DNA of 15,236 nt from Grammothele lineata (Eukaryota > Basidiomycota > Agaricomycetes > Polyporales > Polyporaceae): assembly GCA_002150815.3 (NCBI GenBank), contig NDFF03000235.1, positions 1-15,236 of the forward strand, in the 5' to 3' direction. A model generated the notes under the pieces. The model was not told where the DNA came from and searched no databases. It worked only from the letters and a program-made list of their open reading frames with translations. The stretch's first letter is position 1. Every line of letters starts with the position of its first letter. Shown here in pieces: positions 1 through 8,839 of this stretch. The translations under genes were made by a program, and so were the position numbers.

Positions 1-475
1 TCTATATGCTGGTAGAGCAATACAGTGGTCTCATTAATAGTATCAAGCATAGAGCACACAATATGTACGTGCATGCAGTTTGGCAGGGTGCTACTAGGTC
101 AAATGCTGTAGCACTATAACAAGTCAAGTTATTGACCTGGTGTTGATGCATACAGAGGTCATTTGAAGTGCTTATTAGAGGCTAGCTTTGTCCCTCATGC
201 TATGGGAATGCCTTAGGGATGGATAGCACCAAGTACTTTTAGATGACACATGGTATGGTGCCTATTGGTGCACTACAGCCAGGGCGCTTAGAGGGTGAAG
301 TGCTATGCAGCCATTACCAGTGCACTTATTGACATGGTGTTGATGCATATAGGGGTCATTTAAAGTATATAACAAGTTGGAGTCAAGTCCCCCTAAGTGT
401 GATAGTGTATAAGGGGTGGATGGCAGCAAGTGCATTTGGATGACGCAGAATAAGCGCTGAAGGCCAGTGAGAAAG
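1..475. repeat. Left arm of perfect 475-base inverted repeat
   Basis: Position i pairs with position 2042-i. I compared the arm 1-475 with 1567-2041 base by base and found no mismatch. At 476 (T) against 1566 (C, which would require G) the match ends abruptly, and the remaining about 210 bases on each side are only similar. The left arm may continue outside the window. Confidence 0.9.
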
Positions 476-685
476 TCACATGCTGAAATGTGAGCGCTAA
501 CATGCAACCCTAACCCCATGAGTTTTCAATCTCCGCTCCAAATGGTAAGTAACTTTTGTATTGCCATCGGTGGCTGTGCTTACTGGCGCCTTTCTAAAAT
601 TCAAGCTGAGTCGCGTTTTGCATCACACAAATGGCAGGGATGGCTCACCCATAAAAAATGATTATTTGTTCCTCATAAATTGTAA
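1..685 (-). mobile_element. Repeat copy A, subfamily 1, 5' part (cut by window edge)
   Basis: This copy runs leftwards. Its 5' end is at 685, where the reverse strand reads TTACAATTTATGAGGAAC, and it continues beyond base 1. It matches copies B, D, E and F from that end inward, including the conserved block with CAACCCTAACCCC at about 510-523. No coding capacity is convincing: the 85-residue frame on the minus strand follows the repeat and accumulates amino-acid changes between copies. Bases 1-475 are identical, in inverted orientation, to part of copy B, while 476-685 differ from B at many positions. Four CpG sites of the terminal block read CpA or TpG here. It is inferred to be a non-autonomous transposon copy; the class is uncertain. 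Confidence 0.8.
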
Positions 686-1351
686 TCACTTGAACTGGAT
701 AAAGCTTACCTGAATTGGTCCGTAATTTCTGACGCCTACCACTAATCGATACCTGACGGCTTTTTTTGGTGCCAGCCCTGACTCTAAAGATCAAGTGTAT
801 CCAAGTGTACCAGTTTCTGCAGCCTGCACGGGCAGCCTTCGAGCAACAGCGCACTGCAGCAGCGGTTCAGTCACCTGCATAGGAGTTTGAGGCTCTCCGG
901 TCTGATCGCCTTCGAATGACCGACATTACCCAGATGGATATATATAATGTCAATTGCAGCCAATGTATGTGCCCTTTTTCTCCTTCCTCTATGTCCCTGC
1001 TGAGGCACACCTTTGTTTATTTAAAGTATTGATGAGGGCTAAGATCCAAGCAGAATTAAACCTGTGCAACACTGCAAAGATACTTGAGGACGTGTGAGAT
1101 GGCTGGTTGCTGAACTGAAAATAGAAAAGAGGAAGTATGTGTTCTAAGTCCAGTTCTTTTCCCTCAATTGCTCATATCATTTGCAGACTTCAAGTTGGGA
1201 TACTTGCTCGCTGCATCAAGAAGATGTCGGGTGATTCTTAGAGAATTAGCCTCATAAAGGAACAACAGAAGCCCATCAACTCCATTACACAGTTTCATGT
1301 TGATGCCCGCAAGTTCATCCTCGAAGTCAGTGAAATCCACCTTGACACTGG
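686..1351 (+). pseudogene. Island with exon-like fragments of an unrecognised gene
   Basis: Single-copy DNA lies between the facing 5' ends of copies A and B. One plus-strand frame is open from about 763 to 1032 except for a TAG at 880-882; it contains the peptide YQFLQPARAAFEQQRTAAA and then LRSDRLRMTDITQMDIYN. A second stretch, about 1185-1351, begins after an acceptor-like ATTTGCAG (ends 1184), has one stop (TAG after MSGDS), and includes ITQFHVDARKFILEVSEIH, running right into the 5' end of copy B. Composition and open length suggest decayed exons cut by the repeats. I do not recognise the family, and the two pieces need not belong to one gene. Confidence 0.4.
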
Positions 1352-1566
1352 TTACGATTTATGAGGAACGAATAATCGTTTTTTATGGGCGAGCCATCCT
1401 TGTCATTTGTGTGACGCAAAATGCGACTCAGCTTGAATCTCAGAAAGGCGCTGGTAAACACAGCCACTGATGGCAATTCAAAAGTTACTTACTATTTAGA
1501 GCGGAGAAAGGAAAATCGTGGGGTTAGGGTTTCTCAACCCTTTGGCGCGCACGCAAAGTCACGTGC

Positions 1567-2041
1567 CTTTCTCACTGGCCTTCAGCGCTTATTCTGCGTC
1601 ATCCAAATGCACTTGCTGCCATCCACCCCTTATACACTATCACACTTAGGGGGACTTGACTCCAACTTGTTATATACTTTAAATGACCCCTATATGCATC
1701 AACACCATGTCAATAAGTGCACTGGTAATGGCTGCATAGCACTTCACCCTCTAAGCGCCCTGGCTGTAGTGCACCAATAGGCACCATACCATGTGTCATC
1801 TAAAAGTACTTGGTGCTATCCATCCCTAAGGCATTCCCATAGCATGAGGGACAAAGCTAGCCTCTAATAAGCACTTCAAATGACCTCTGTATGCATCAAC
1901 ACCAGGTCAATAACTTGACTTGTTATAGTGCTACAGCATTTGACCTAGTAGCACCCTGCCAAACTGCATGCACGTACATATTGTGTGCTCTATGCTTGAT
2001 ACTATTAATGAGACCACTGTATTGCTCTACCAGCATATAGA
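1567..2041. repeat. Right arm of perfect 475-base inverted repeat
   Basis: This is the exact reverse complement of 1-475 and lies inside repeat copy B. The two arms are separated by 1091 bases, made of the diverged inner parts of copies A and B and a 666-base single-copy island. Because the window begins at the outer end of the left arm, the true length of the palindrome is unknown and may be greater. Confidence 0.9.
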
Positions 2042-2353
2042 CATAGCTGAATGTGACCTGTAGCACTTTGAATCATGTCAATCAAGCAAGTATTGAGGGA
2101 GATATGAGCTAAACAAGTTTGCTGCACACTGTAAATACTAGTCAAGTGCATGATTTAGTTGCTGATGCATTGATACAGGCCAAATATGGTAAGTGATTAT
2201 GAAGCAACTATATCAGACTAATAGGGGCTATCTAGAGCTCCATGACACCACTTGAATCATGTCATTATCTTCAAAACTGAAGGAGATACAGCCAAAACAC
2301 TCATTTGAATACAACCAAGGTAAACTACTAGTAATAAAGTATTTAAACGCCCA

Positions 2354-2444
2354 TTTTTGGCGCCTATTTTCTGCCTATATTGAGCGTGGATCTCCCGTAA
2401 TGGGAGATGGGCTCCCGATATGGGCAGAAAATAGATGCCCAAAA
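2354..2444. repeat. Imperfect 91-base palindrome inside copy B
   Basis: The arms are concentric on position 2399. The core is ATCTCCC (2390-2396), loop GTAAT, GGGAGAT (2402-2408). Outside it, CTATTTTCTGCC (2364-2375) pairs with GGCAGAAAATAG (2423-2434), and TTTT (2354-2357) pairs with AAAA (2441-2444). It sits immediately upstream of a block shared with copy D, where a different palindrome occupies the same place. Confidence 0.85.
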
Positions 2445-3480
2445 GTTATATAAGCACTGAAAGGTCATCTAAGTGCATCCCGGGCCATCCAGCCCATAAA
2501 TGACGCAATTTTGATGCAAATTGGGCGCTTAAAATGGGCGTGGGATCGCACAGCATCTAGCTTACCAACACAACTTGAATCATGTGATTTGGTCAAGATT
2601 TGGCTGAGATATCAACATCTGAGCTCTCAGGATGAGCCTTTTTGCGCCTTTTGGGCGCTTTTTCCAAAAACTCAGCCAAACTCAGATGCCCAAATCAATT
2701 AGGCTGTATCTCTACAGTGGCTTCAGTGAAATGGAACATGTTATATATCATCAGAAAGCTACAGATGAGGAGAATGCAATGGTGTACATTATGAAGCATA
2801 ATAATGCCTGTAGAATATGCAGTGAAGGCAACAAGTTGAACACATATGTAAGTAAAGTGGCTGATGTTGTATAGAAGCTAAGGCACTATGCAACTAATTG
2901 AGAGGTTAGAATATGAGTAATTCACTCCTCTATGCCGGAGTAGGTATGCTATATGCTTTACAAAGTAGCTGCCATCTAATATGCACTATGCAATGATATA
3001 TTACATGTTTAACAATTGTTAGCAGCAAACTGCATGCAAAGTGAATGCAATAGGCTGAATCTGTGTGCAAGAGACAACAGTAGAGGGGTAGGCCAGTGCA
3101 GTAAGTAATGATGTAGGGCAAGGGCACTTAAGTAAGCTCATAAGCAGTCAAATACACGATATAAAGTAAAGCCCTGCTTGATGAGGCTTTCTAATGGTTC
3201 TAGGTAAGTAATAATGAGAGTCAATATACCATTCCATACATCATAAGTGTTCATAGCATGTATACTAACACTACATGGGGTGGCTGTTATAGGTTCAGTT
3301 TCAGAGGTGTAAGTGAGTGTGTCATGTATTTAAGAGAGCAGACAGGAACCACAATAGTTGACTCACTCTATATAAATTTGCATAAGCAGTATATAGTAAA
3401 GTGAATATTAGCTAAATAGCTTCTGTTTCTCATAAATCGTGTTTGCCAGCCATGGCCCTCTCCCACCAAGTGATCTTGGT

Positions 3481-4371
3481 GAGGAGTGGGACACTCCTTT
3501 AGATGAAGATCCCGACTCTACCCCTGGCGAGTCTGCCAGTGCCGTACCGGCAATGCAACAAGTGAGCCAGAACGGCATGGAATCGCGTCGCCATTGACAC
3601 TCGGTTATGACTACCTTCGGCAACACGACATAGAAGATGCCACCACAGATCAGCAAAAGTTGGTCATCGGCATGATAAACGAGACCCTGCAGAAGGTTTG
3701 CATCGGCATTGGTTACAAGTCCCTTCTGTACCGCACAAAGATTAGAAACGCTAGTGGTACTTGAGCTGGACTCTAAAGCTTCAATGAGGTCTATTCGGCG
3801 AAGGAGGGGATCTGACGTCACATTCGTACTTACATGAAGGTTTGAGGCATGCTCCCCGTGCTCTACGATGCAAACAATCCAGACGCCGTTGCTGAGAGGG
3901 ATGAGGTATTGTCTAAGTATAAGGTGCTGACAAAGAAAGATCTAGATCTGAAGGCGGAGACGGCATTGCTGGAGTCATTTATGGCCGGTCAACGCTATAA
4001 GCATGCTAGCTGGATCTGGCACTTTGAAGATTATCTAGGTGGTGAATCCCAACAATTCATCGAGAACAGTTCATTATATTCTGCTTTCAACTTTCTGCAG
4101 CTGACAATACCTTCTAGCTCGTCGCAGTATATGGCTTTGTGCATATGCAAGAAAACAATGCTAGGAGGAGGAGAAGGAGCTAGTCACATGTGAAATGAAG
4201 TGGACAGTAGAGTATTTCCGTGTTATGGCAAAGTGGTGGCTGGACAGGTCCACAGTGACAACTCGTCCCGGCCATGTTGCTTATGCATTGTGACAGGAAG
4301 CTATGTGGTCAGGACTTGCTGATCATGCCTATAGGGTATTTGACCAGGTAGTGGTCCTGTACCGGGTTTAG
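3481..4371 (+). pseudogene. Decayed KDZ-type transposase, C-terminal part
   Basis: KDZ transposases are DDE-type enzymes common as relics in Agaricomycetes. Only the region after the catalytic core is present. A short acidic frame (3481-3597) is followed, after a frame change, by a frame open from about 3588 that contains LGYDYLRQHDIED, LVIGMINETLQKVCIGIGYK, AVAERDEVLSKYKVLTKKDL and QRYKHASWIWHFED. This frame is broken by stops at 3762, 3774, 3813 and 3843. After an intron-like or shifted stretch (about 4069-4127), a third frame (4129-4371) has stops at 4162 and 4291 and contains EEEKELVTCEMKWTVEYF followed by RVMAKWWLDRS. The paired motifs (a DL..GQR..WIW block, then a glutamate-rich helix EE...EM.WT...F...A..W) are what I know from the C-terminal half of this family. 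The assignment is from memory of family motifs and was not searched. It begins about ten bases after the tail of copy B. Confidence 0.7.
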
Positions 4372-4499
4372 AACAGTCGAAATCATTGCCTTATATAATT
4401 TAAATCATCCTTGTACCATTTATCGATATGCTGTTGTCGATCCTTGGAATTCTATGATCTATCCTACCTGCTGGCTTCTGTTTTGTCACTGGCAACATC

Positions 4500-5057
4500 A
4501 TGGAGTTTCATCAAAGAAATTTACCTAAAGAATCCCAACGAGCACTACTTGTAGCCAGGCTAGACGCCATTTTGGTTGGTGCTCGAGTGGTGACTGCTTT
4601 GTGGCATCTCTCAAGGAACCCAAGACCCATTAATATCGCTCAGTGAGAATGTGGTCTAGCAAGGGAGATTGTAAGTATTCCCATCTGCCATAAAACATAC
4701 CGTAGATGCCGGCCTGACACTGTTCATCCTGCTGTCCAGTGAATAGCAGTGCAAGCAATGGGAATGGTGACGGCTGCACTGATGACAGGTGCTCCCAACC
4801 TTCATTCAGCCTAGGAACTTTCCCCTATCATACCTGCAATTTTTCTACTGCTTTCTAAGGCAAAGTTAGTCGATCGCTCTTGGGTCGTTTGTATTAGTCC
4901 CAGTGGGCTCAATAGAGACACAATCCATACCATCATTTCCTCCATTCCCCGCAGACTTTCTTCCATATGAGCCATGCTTAAGGTCAAACAGTTGGTGGAC
5001 ATGGTCAGATGCTGGTCCCCCAGGATCAGAGGTATCTGTATGGTGAATTACTCCTAA
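4500..5057 (+). pseudogene. Decayed two-exon gene of unknown family
   Basis: A first exon-like frame starts MEFHQRNLPKESQRALLVAR at 4500 and is open to 4670 except for TGA at 4644. It ends at a consensus donor GTAAGT (4671). A 69-base intron with CTGAC near 4715 and acceptor TGTCCAG (ends 4739) leads, without phase change, to a second frame. This contains IAVQAMGMVTAALMTGAPNL and LVDRSWVVCISPSGLNRDTI and runs to TAA at 5055-5057, with stops at 4740, 4812 and 4968. Four of these five stops are one C-to-T change from CGA or CAG codons. The length of the joined frame and the good splice signals argue for a real former gene rather than chance. No domain is recognised. It lies downstream of the KDZ relic on the same strand; a link between them is unproven. 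Confidence 0.5.
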
Positions 5058-5093
5058 TGAAGTTTTGGTATGATTTATCCATCTAATTTTTGA

Positions 5094-5291
5094 ATGGAGA
5101 CCTCACCTTCTGGCAATCAGGATGCACTGAAATTTCACCACTTGGACAATCTTTTTGAGCTTCACTCTTGTGGTAGAGTGAGTGCAGGAGGTGTTGATGA
5201 TACCACAGACATTATTCAATAATATCAGCAATCACTTTTGAAAGGTGTTCTTTTTGGCGAGCAGAACAGGCATTGATGATGACTACTGTTG
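5094..5291 (+). pseudogene. Further exon-like fragment, same strand as 4500-5057
   Basis: The plus frame from ATG 5094 reads METSPSGNQDALKFHHLDNL, then FELHSCGRVSAGGVDDTTDI, to TAA 5220. It continues in frame with YQQSLLKGVLFGEQNRH up to TGA 5274. A donor-like GTAAGT follows at 5292. The fragment may be a third exon of the preceding pseudogene, reached through an intron with donor near 5069 (GTATGA) and acceptor AATCAG ending 5120, in which case coding begins after 5120. The family is not recognised. Confidence 0.4.
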
Positions 5292-5501
5292 AAAGTAAGT
5301 GCCGCTGTACTCCAGATTCCTTGTAGAATAGTATGCTGATTCATACCTGTAAAGTAGGAAAAAGCTTAAGTAGACCAGGATTTAGTATGGCCTCTGCAGT
5401 CGGAAATGTTTCCTTGCCGGTAGCCTTACAACTATATATGCCAGTCAAATGAACGATGGTAGTACCAACAAATTACTCACAGACGAATATCATATTTTCC
5501 A
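5292..5501. other. Non-repeat gap before copy G
   Basis: This stretch contains short AT-rich frames only. I see no gene, RNA or repeat. It ends exactly where the ACTTGG terminus of copy G begins. Confidence 0.5.
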
Positions 5502-7859
5502 ACTTGGGGGGAGTGGGCCATTGCTGGCAGCTACGATTAATGAGGAATAGCAAAGAAGTATATTTTGCTATCACATCATTATTGGAAGGTACATGGCATA
5601 CAATTTACACTACAGTTTTCAATTTGTATAAATCTTGTATATTATATCTATCTGGATCCTCTATCTACATATGCCATCAACATTGAAACTTTTATCCCAC
5701 ACCTCTGCCTTGACAATTCACACTGCATGTTAGCTTGGATAATATTTCTTAGGCTATCAGCTTACTACTCCTAATTTTACTCCATCAAATGTTGCTATCA
5801 AATCTTAAAACATGCACCATTGCATTCCCCTCAATTTTACCTTTTTAACAGTATATAATATGTCCTACTTTGCCTTAAGTATCATGGAGATATGGCTTAT
5901 ACAACATATGCCAAAACATATGTCACAACATGTGTCACAACATGTGTCTTGCCATGCAGATGCCATGCAAAAGCCATGTGGCATATCTTGAGCTTAATCT
6001 CCCATTCAAACTATAAAGCATAACTTTAAATGCCTGACTAGGAGGGCAAACCCTATTAGAGCTGAAGAGCTTAAGCTTACGCTGAAAGCATCAAATAAGC
6101 GCCCAAATAGCGGCAAAGTGCGACAATGTGACTGCCTGGTCACCAGTAACTGTCTGTCACTAGTACAAAATGGAGGGGGCCAGAACAGAGTTGTGTGAAT
6201 AGCTCTGTCAGTTCTGCTTCAAATGACATCATTAGGGGCTCATTCACGAGCCTAGAATTACGCGCATTTGATGGCTTACTAAGCGCCCAGATTAACGTCC
6301 ATCTTTGGGATGGATTGATCAGAGAGAGTTTGGATGTAGCATATTAAAAGGAGGCTGTCAGATACAGTTGCAGTTTTGTTTGCCCCATAACTCTATCAGT
6401 TTTGGTCCAAATGACATCATTCAAGTTGCGTCAGGTGCGTCGGAAGCAGGCCTATCGACCTGTAAAGAGGCGCTCGCGATTCTCTCATATATTCAGCCCC
6501 AAACGGGCGCTTTTTTGCGCCAAAGCGCCTGCTCACTTTTGCAGGCAGTGCTCCACGGTGCGTCTCTGTGCGTCATTTTCCGCAGTACAACGACGCGCCG
6601 TGGAGCATCCTCAGCCAGAGTGTGCAGGCGCCTTGGAGCCAAATAGCGCCCAAATCGGCCCAAAATTGCGCCCAGGAGAGCTGTTTTACTGTCAAAATTC
6701 GATTAAAATGCGCATTTATGCAGATATTTACATATCTCCTTCAGATCTGCATCAAATCACATGATCTCACAAGCGCCTGATAGCCCGAGATCATCCCTAT
6801 CTTATCTTCTCTTATGCGCCAACAACATGTAAGCTCATTGCGCCACAACAGCTGCTTCATTCCAGTCACTCTGCTGTGACTACTGTGACTCAGAGTGACT
6901 TGTAGTGACAAAACTTGACATACACCTAGCTCACCCAGTTCTGCACGGAATTGCATGAATGGGGGCTTAATAGAAAGCCATTGCATAGGGCTATTTATGT
7001 GTAGCATTCGCCTTTTGATCACATCAGTCAGTAGGTCCCTATCAGGCAATACATGGACGTATAGCTATTAGAGGGCTGCCATATGTCAAGATTCCTATAG
7101 CCCGGTAACTAGACTACTTATGAACATGGTTCAAGTGCATACAGTCATCATTTGAACTCTATATTCACATGACATACACTCCCTCCATCAGTGATGTCAT
7201 CTTGATGATGGATTGCTTGAAGATGTTTTGGATGACGCACATAGGCGCTAGTGAGTGTAACATGCTTGTGTGACAGCTAGCTAATGCAGCAGCTATACGG
7301 ACAATATGAGAGTCAATGAAACACTTGATAGAAGGCCTTATAGGGTGTTGTAATCACACCCTTGCTGCTTTAGATCAGCAATGTGTATTCAGCGCCTAAT
7401 ATCAATGCGCTGCAGAGCGTGCTTTAATGTTACAACTATTATAACTCAGTCACTATTGGACTTACAGACCAGGTAAAGGTCTATACAGTCATCATTTCAA
7501 TGCTATAAACAGATGGGGTAAGCTCCCCTTTCCTCAGATGTTAACTTGATGATGAATGGCTTCAATAACTTTTGGATGACGCACTTAAGCGCTCTGTACA
7601 GCTCAAGGGTGAGTGCTGGTGCCATGCAGGCTAAGGAAGTCACGTGCTGAAATGTGAGCGCTAACACTCAACCCTAACCCTGCGCAATTTCAATCTCTGC
7701 TCCAATGAGTAACTAAATCTTGTAGTGGGATCAGTGGCTGTGCTTACCAGCGCCTTTCTGAGTTTTGGCTGAGTCTAAAGCGGGTGACATTAAGCATGTC
7801 GCGAATGGCACGGATGGCACACCCATAAAAAACGATTATTCGTTCCTCATTAATCGTAA
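5502..7859 (-). mobile_element. Repeat copy G, subfamily 2, apparently full length (2358 bp)
   Basis: This copy runs leftwards. Its 5' end at 7859 reads TTACGATTAATGAGGAACG on the minus strand, and the first about 260 bases match subfamily 1, including the CAACCCTAACCC block near 7669. The inverted counterpart ACGATTAATGAGGAA is at 5533-5547, and the tail beginning ACTTGG is at 5502. Both inverted ends share the variant ATTAATG instead of ATTTATG, so they belong to one element. The interior is unlike B and D. It includes two copies of the 12-mer TGTCACAACATG (5921-5944), repeated TTCAAATGACATCA-like motifs (about 6220, 6408), a GCGCCC-rich stretch (6500-6680) and an inverted pair AGTCACTCTG/CAGAGTGACT (6864-6900). 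No credible protein is encoded. Flanks TTCCA and TACAG show no duplication. Confidence 0.75.
6864..6900. repeat. Inverted pair inside copy G
   Basis: AGTCACTCTG (6864-6873) and CAGAGTGACT (6891-6900) form a perfect 10-base stem. The loop and flank are also rich in GTGAC words. No function is known; it is part of the subfamily 2 interior. Confidence 0.6.
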
Positions 7860-7870
7860 TACAGTTACCA

Positions 7871-8165
7871 TCATATCTTTTGTGTTGGCCCCACAAAATC
7901 ACATTGAATGATAGTCTTTGGTTGAATATCAAACACCATATTTTTGATATGAATGCCGGCATGTCCAATCCGGGTCGGCAAGTCAGATATGCTGAAGCTG
8001 CCAGAAATGAACTGTGGGTTCACTGTCCCGTTGTGAAGGGAAAGACATAATATTGTGAGCTTACTTGATGTTCTAACTGTGTTTTGCAACACTCCACATT
8101 TGCAGCGAACTGTCCAAATCATCGGCACATCCACCGTCGGCATCCTGTATCGGCATATCTAATTC
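7871..8165 (-). pseudogene. Gene fragment on the minus strand next to copy G
   Basis: Reading leftwards, one frame contains LPELDMPIQDADGGCADDLD (about 8170-8110). After a likely intron with donor GTAAGC (first base 8065), another frame gives FSISDLPTRIGHAGIHIKN and then VFDIQPKTIIQCDFVGPTQK, ending in TGA near 7871, close to the 5' end of copy G. The amino-acid make-up looks like coding sequence, but exon joining is uncertain and the start is not visible. The family is not recognised. It may have been truncated by the insertion of G. Confidence 0.35.
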
Positions 8166-8336
8166 CGGCAAGTTCGGGATGTTTGCCACTGACCAGCATT
8201 CTCGAAGATGCCAAGGGTGCCAGCGAATGCGGCAACAGCTTCTCGGCAACGCCGGCATAGAGGTCATAGAGACTAGATGTGGGCATCTCTTGACGACTGC
8301 TTCTCCATTTCCCACTGTGTCTCTACACCCACCACC

Positions 8337-8624
8337 ATGGCCGACTCCTACAACCCACTTTGTGGTGACCATCCTTTCACTGCTCTTTGGCTCCCTCCTA
8401 CCCATCCTCTCTACTGGGCTGGGATATGGCCCAACATCACTGCCTACACTGCAATGAGGCTTGGTGGAAAGCCGTTCGAGGATGAATACATGCAGCTGGT
8501 TCCGTTTACTCCGTGGGGTGTTTTAAATGGCATGCCGAATTTCAGCCACCACGACACCCCCAAAGACCTCGTTCTCCCCACTGTTCTGGACTCAGATCTC
8601 ACCCTACCGGGGCCTCAGGGCTAG
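8337..8624 (+). CDS. Small hypothetical protein (95 aa)
   Basis: The ATG at 8337 has a strong start context (CACCACCATGG). The longer upstream frame has a methionine at 8277 in a poor context, so 8337 is preferred. The product begins MADSYNPLCGDHPFTALWLP, is rich in proline and aromatic residues, has no signal peptide, membrane segment or zinc motif that I can see, and ends at TAG 8622. I do not recognise it. It lies in a 980-base single-copy island between the facing 5' ends of copies G and D. No frame interruption is visible, unlike the other islands, but the protein could be the N-terminal remnant of a longer gene. Transcript data would be needed to accept it. Confidence 0.4.
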   Translation: MADSYNPLCGDHPFTALWLPPTHPLYWAGIWPNITAYTAMRLGGKPFEDEYMQLVPFTPWGVLNGMPNFSHHDTPKDLVLPTVLDSDLTLPGPQG

Positions 8625-8839
8625 CATTCGAGGTGTAACTTTGGTGATATTCCTTTCCCCTAGACGGAGGTGCATTTATGTCCGTTCCTTCGGTGCTTTC
8701 TAACATGAGCTGTGGGTGCTCCTTTAAAGAGCATAATTAGGTCATTTTACTTAGCTGGACTGCTGTTCGCAACATTATTTATGGATGCGGAGAACAGTGT
8801 GAGTATTATGAATGACTAGAGAGGGATGGGCCCGGATGG
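8625..8839. other. Non-repeat gap before copy D
   Basis: Single-copy DNA downstream of the small ORF. No further frame or RNA gene is convincing. It ends at CCCGGATGG, directly before the 5' terminus of copy D. Confidence 0.5.

Larger units (their letters stand above)
1352..3471 (+). mobile_element. Repeat copy B, subfamily 1, apparently full length (2120 bp)
   Basis: The 5' end is TTACGATTTATGAGGAAC at 1352-1369. A second arm, ATAATCGT, follows shortly and can fold back on the first. The inverted counterpart GTTTCTCATAAATCGT lies at 3425-3440 and is followed by a 31-base tail ending CCAAGT at 3471. That tail is also found in copies D, G and H, whose outer flanks all differ, and this places the end. 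I see no target-site duplication (CACTGG before, GATCTT after). The interior contains an imperfect 91-base palindrome and three spaced versions of TTGAATCATGT (about 2070, 2256, 2576). The short frames inside (for example 1421-1780 and 2511-2702) change freely between copies. It is inferred to be a non-autonomous DNA transposon. Confidence 0.8.

Noticed and set aside
262..519. Shared frame with MHLLPSTPYTLSHLGGL in A, B, D and E as a transposon protein
   Set aside because: It is identical in A and B only because the DNA is. In D and E many changes alter residues (S to P, L to V, S to Y), E gains a stop, and starts differ. It follows the repeat, not a gene.
686..1351. Direct similarity CTTGAACTGG after A and CTTGACACTGG before B as a target duplication
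   Set aside because: The two sites are 650 bases apart, imperfect, and belong to two different insertions, so it is probably coincidence.
2511..2702. Frame with QIGRLKWAWD shared by B and D
   Set aside because: The stretch overlaps an internal TTGAATCATGT motif repeated elsewhere in the element, has different starts and ends in B and D, and resembles no known family.
3408..3821. Minus-strand 137-residue frame over the KDZ relic
   Set aside because: It begins in the tail of repeat B and is antisense to a frame with family motifs. Its openness follows from the opposite coding strand.
5921..5944. TGTCACAACATG doublet as a CRISPR or satellite
   Set aside because: There are only two 12-base units without spacers, and H has one. 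It is a local slippage duplication.
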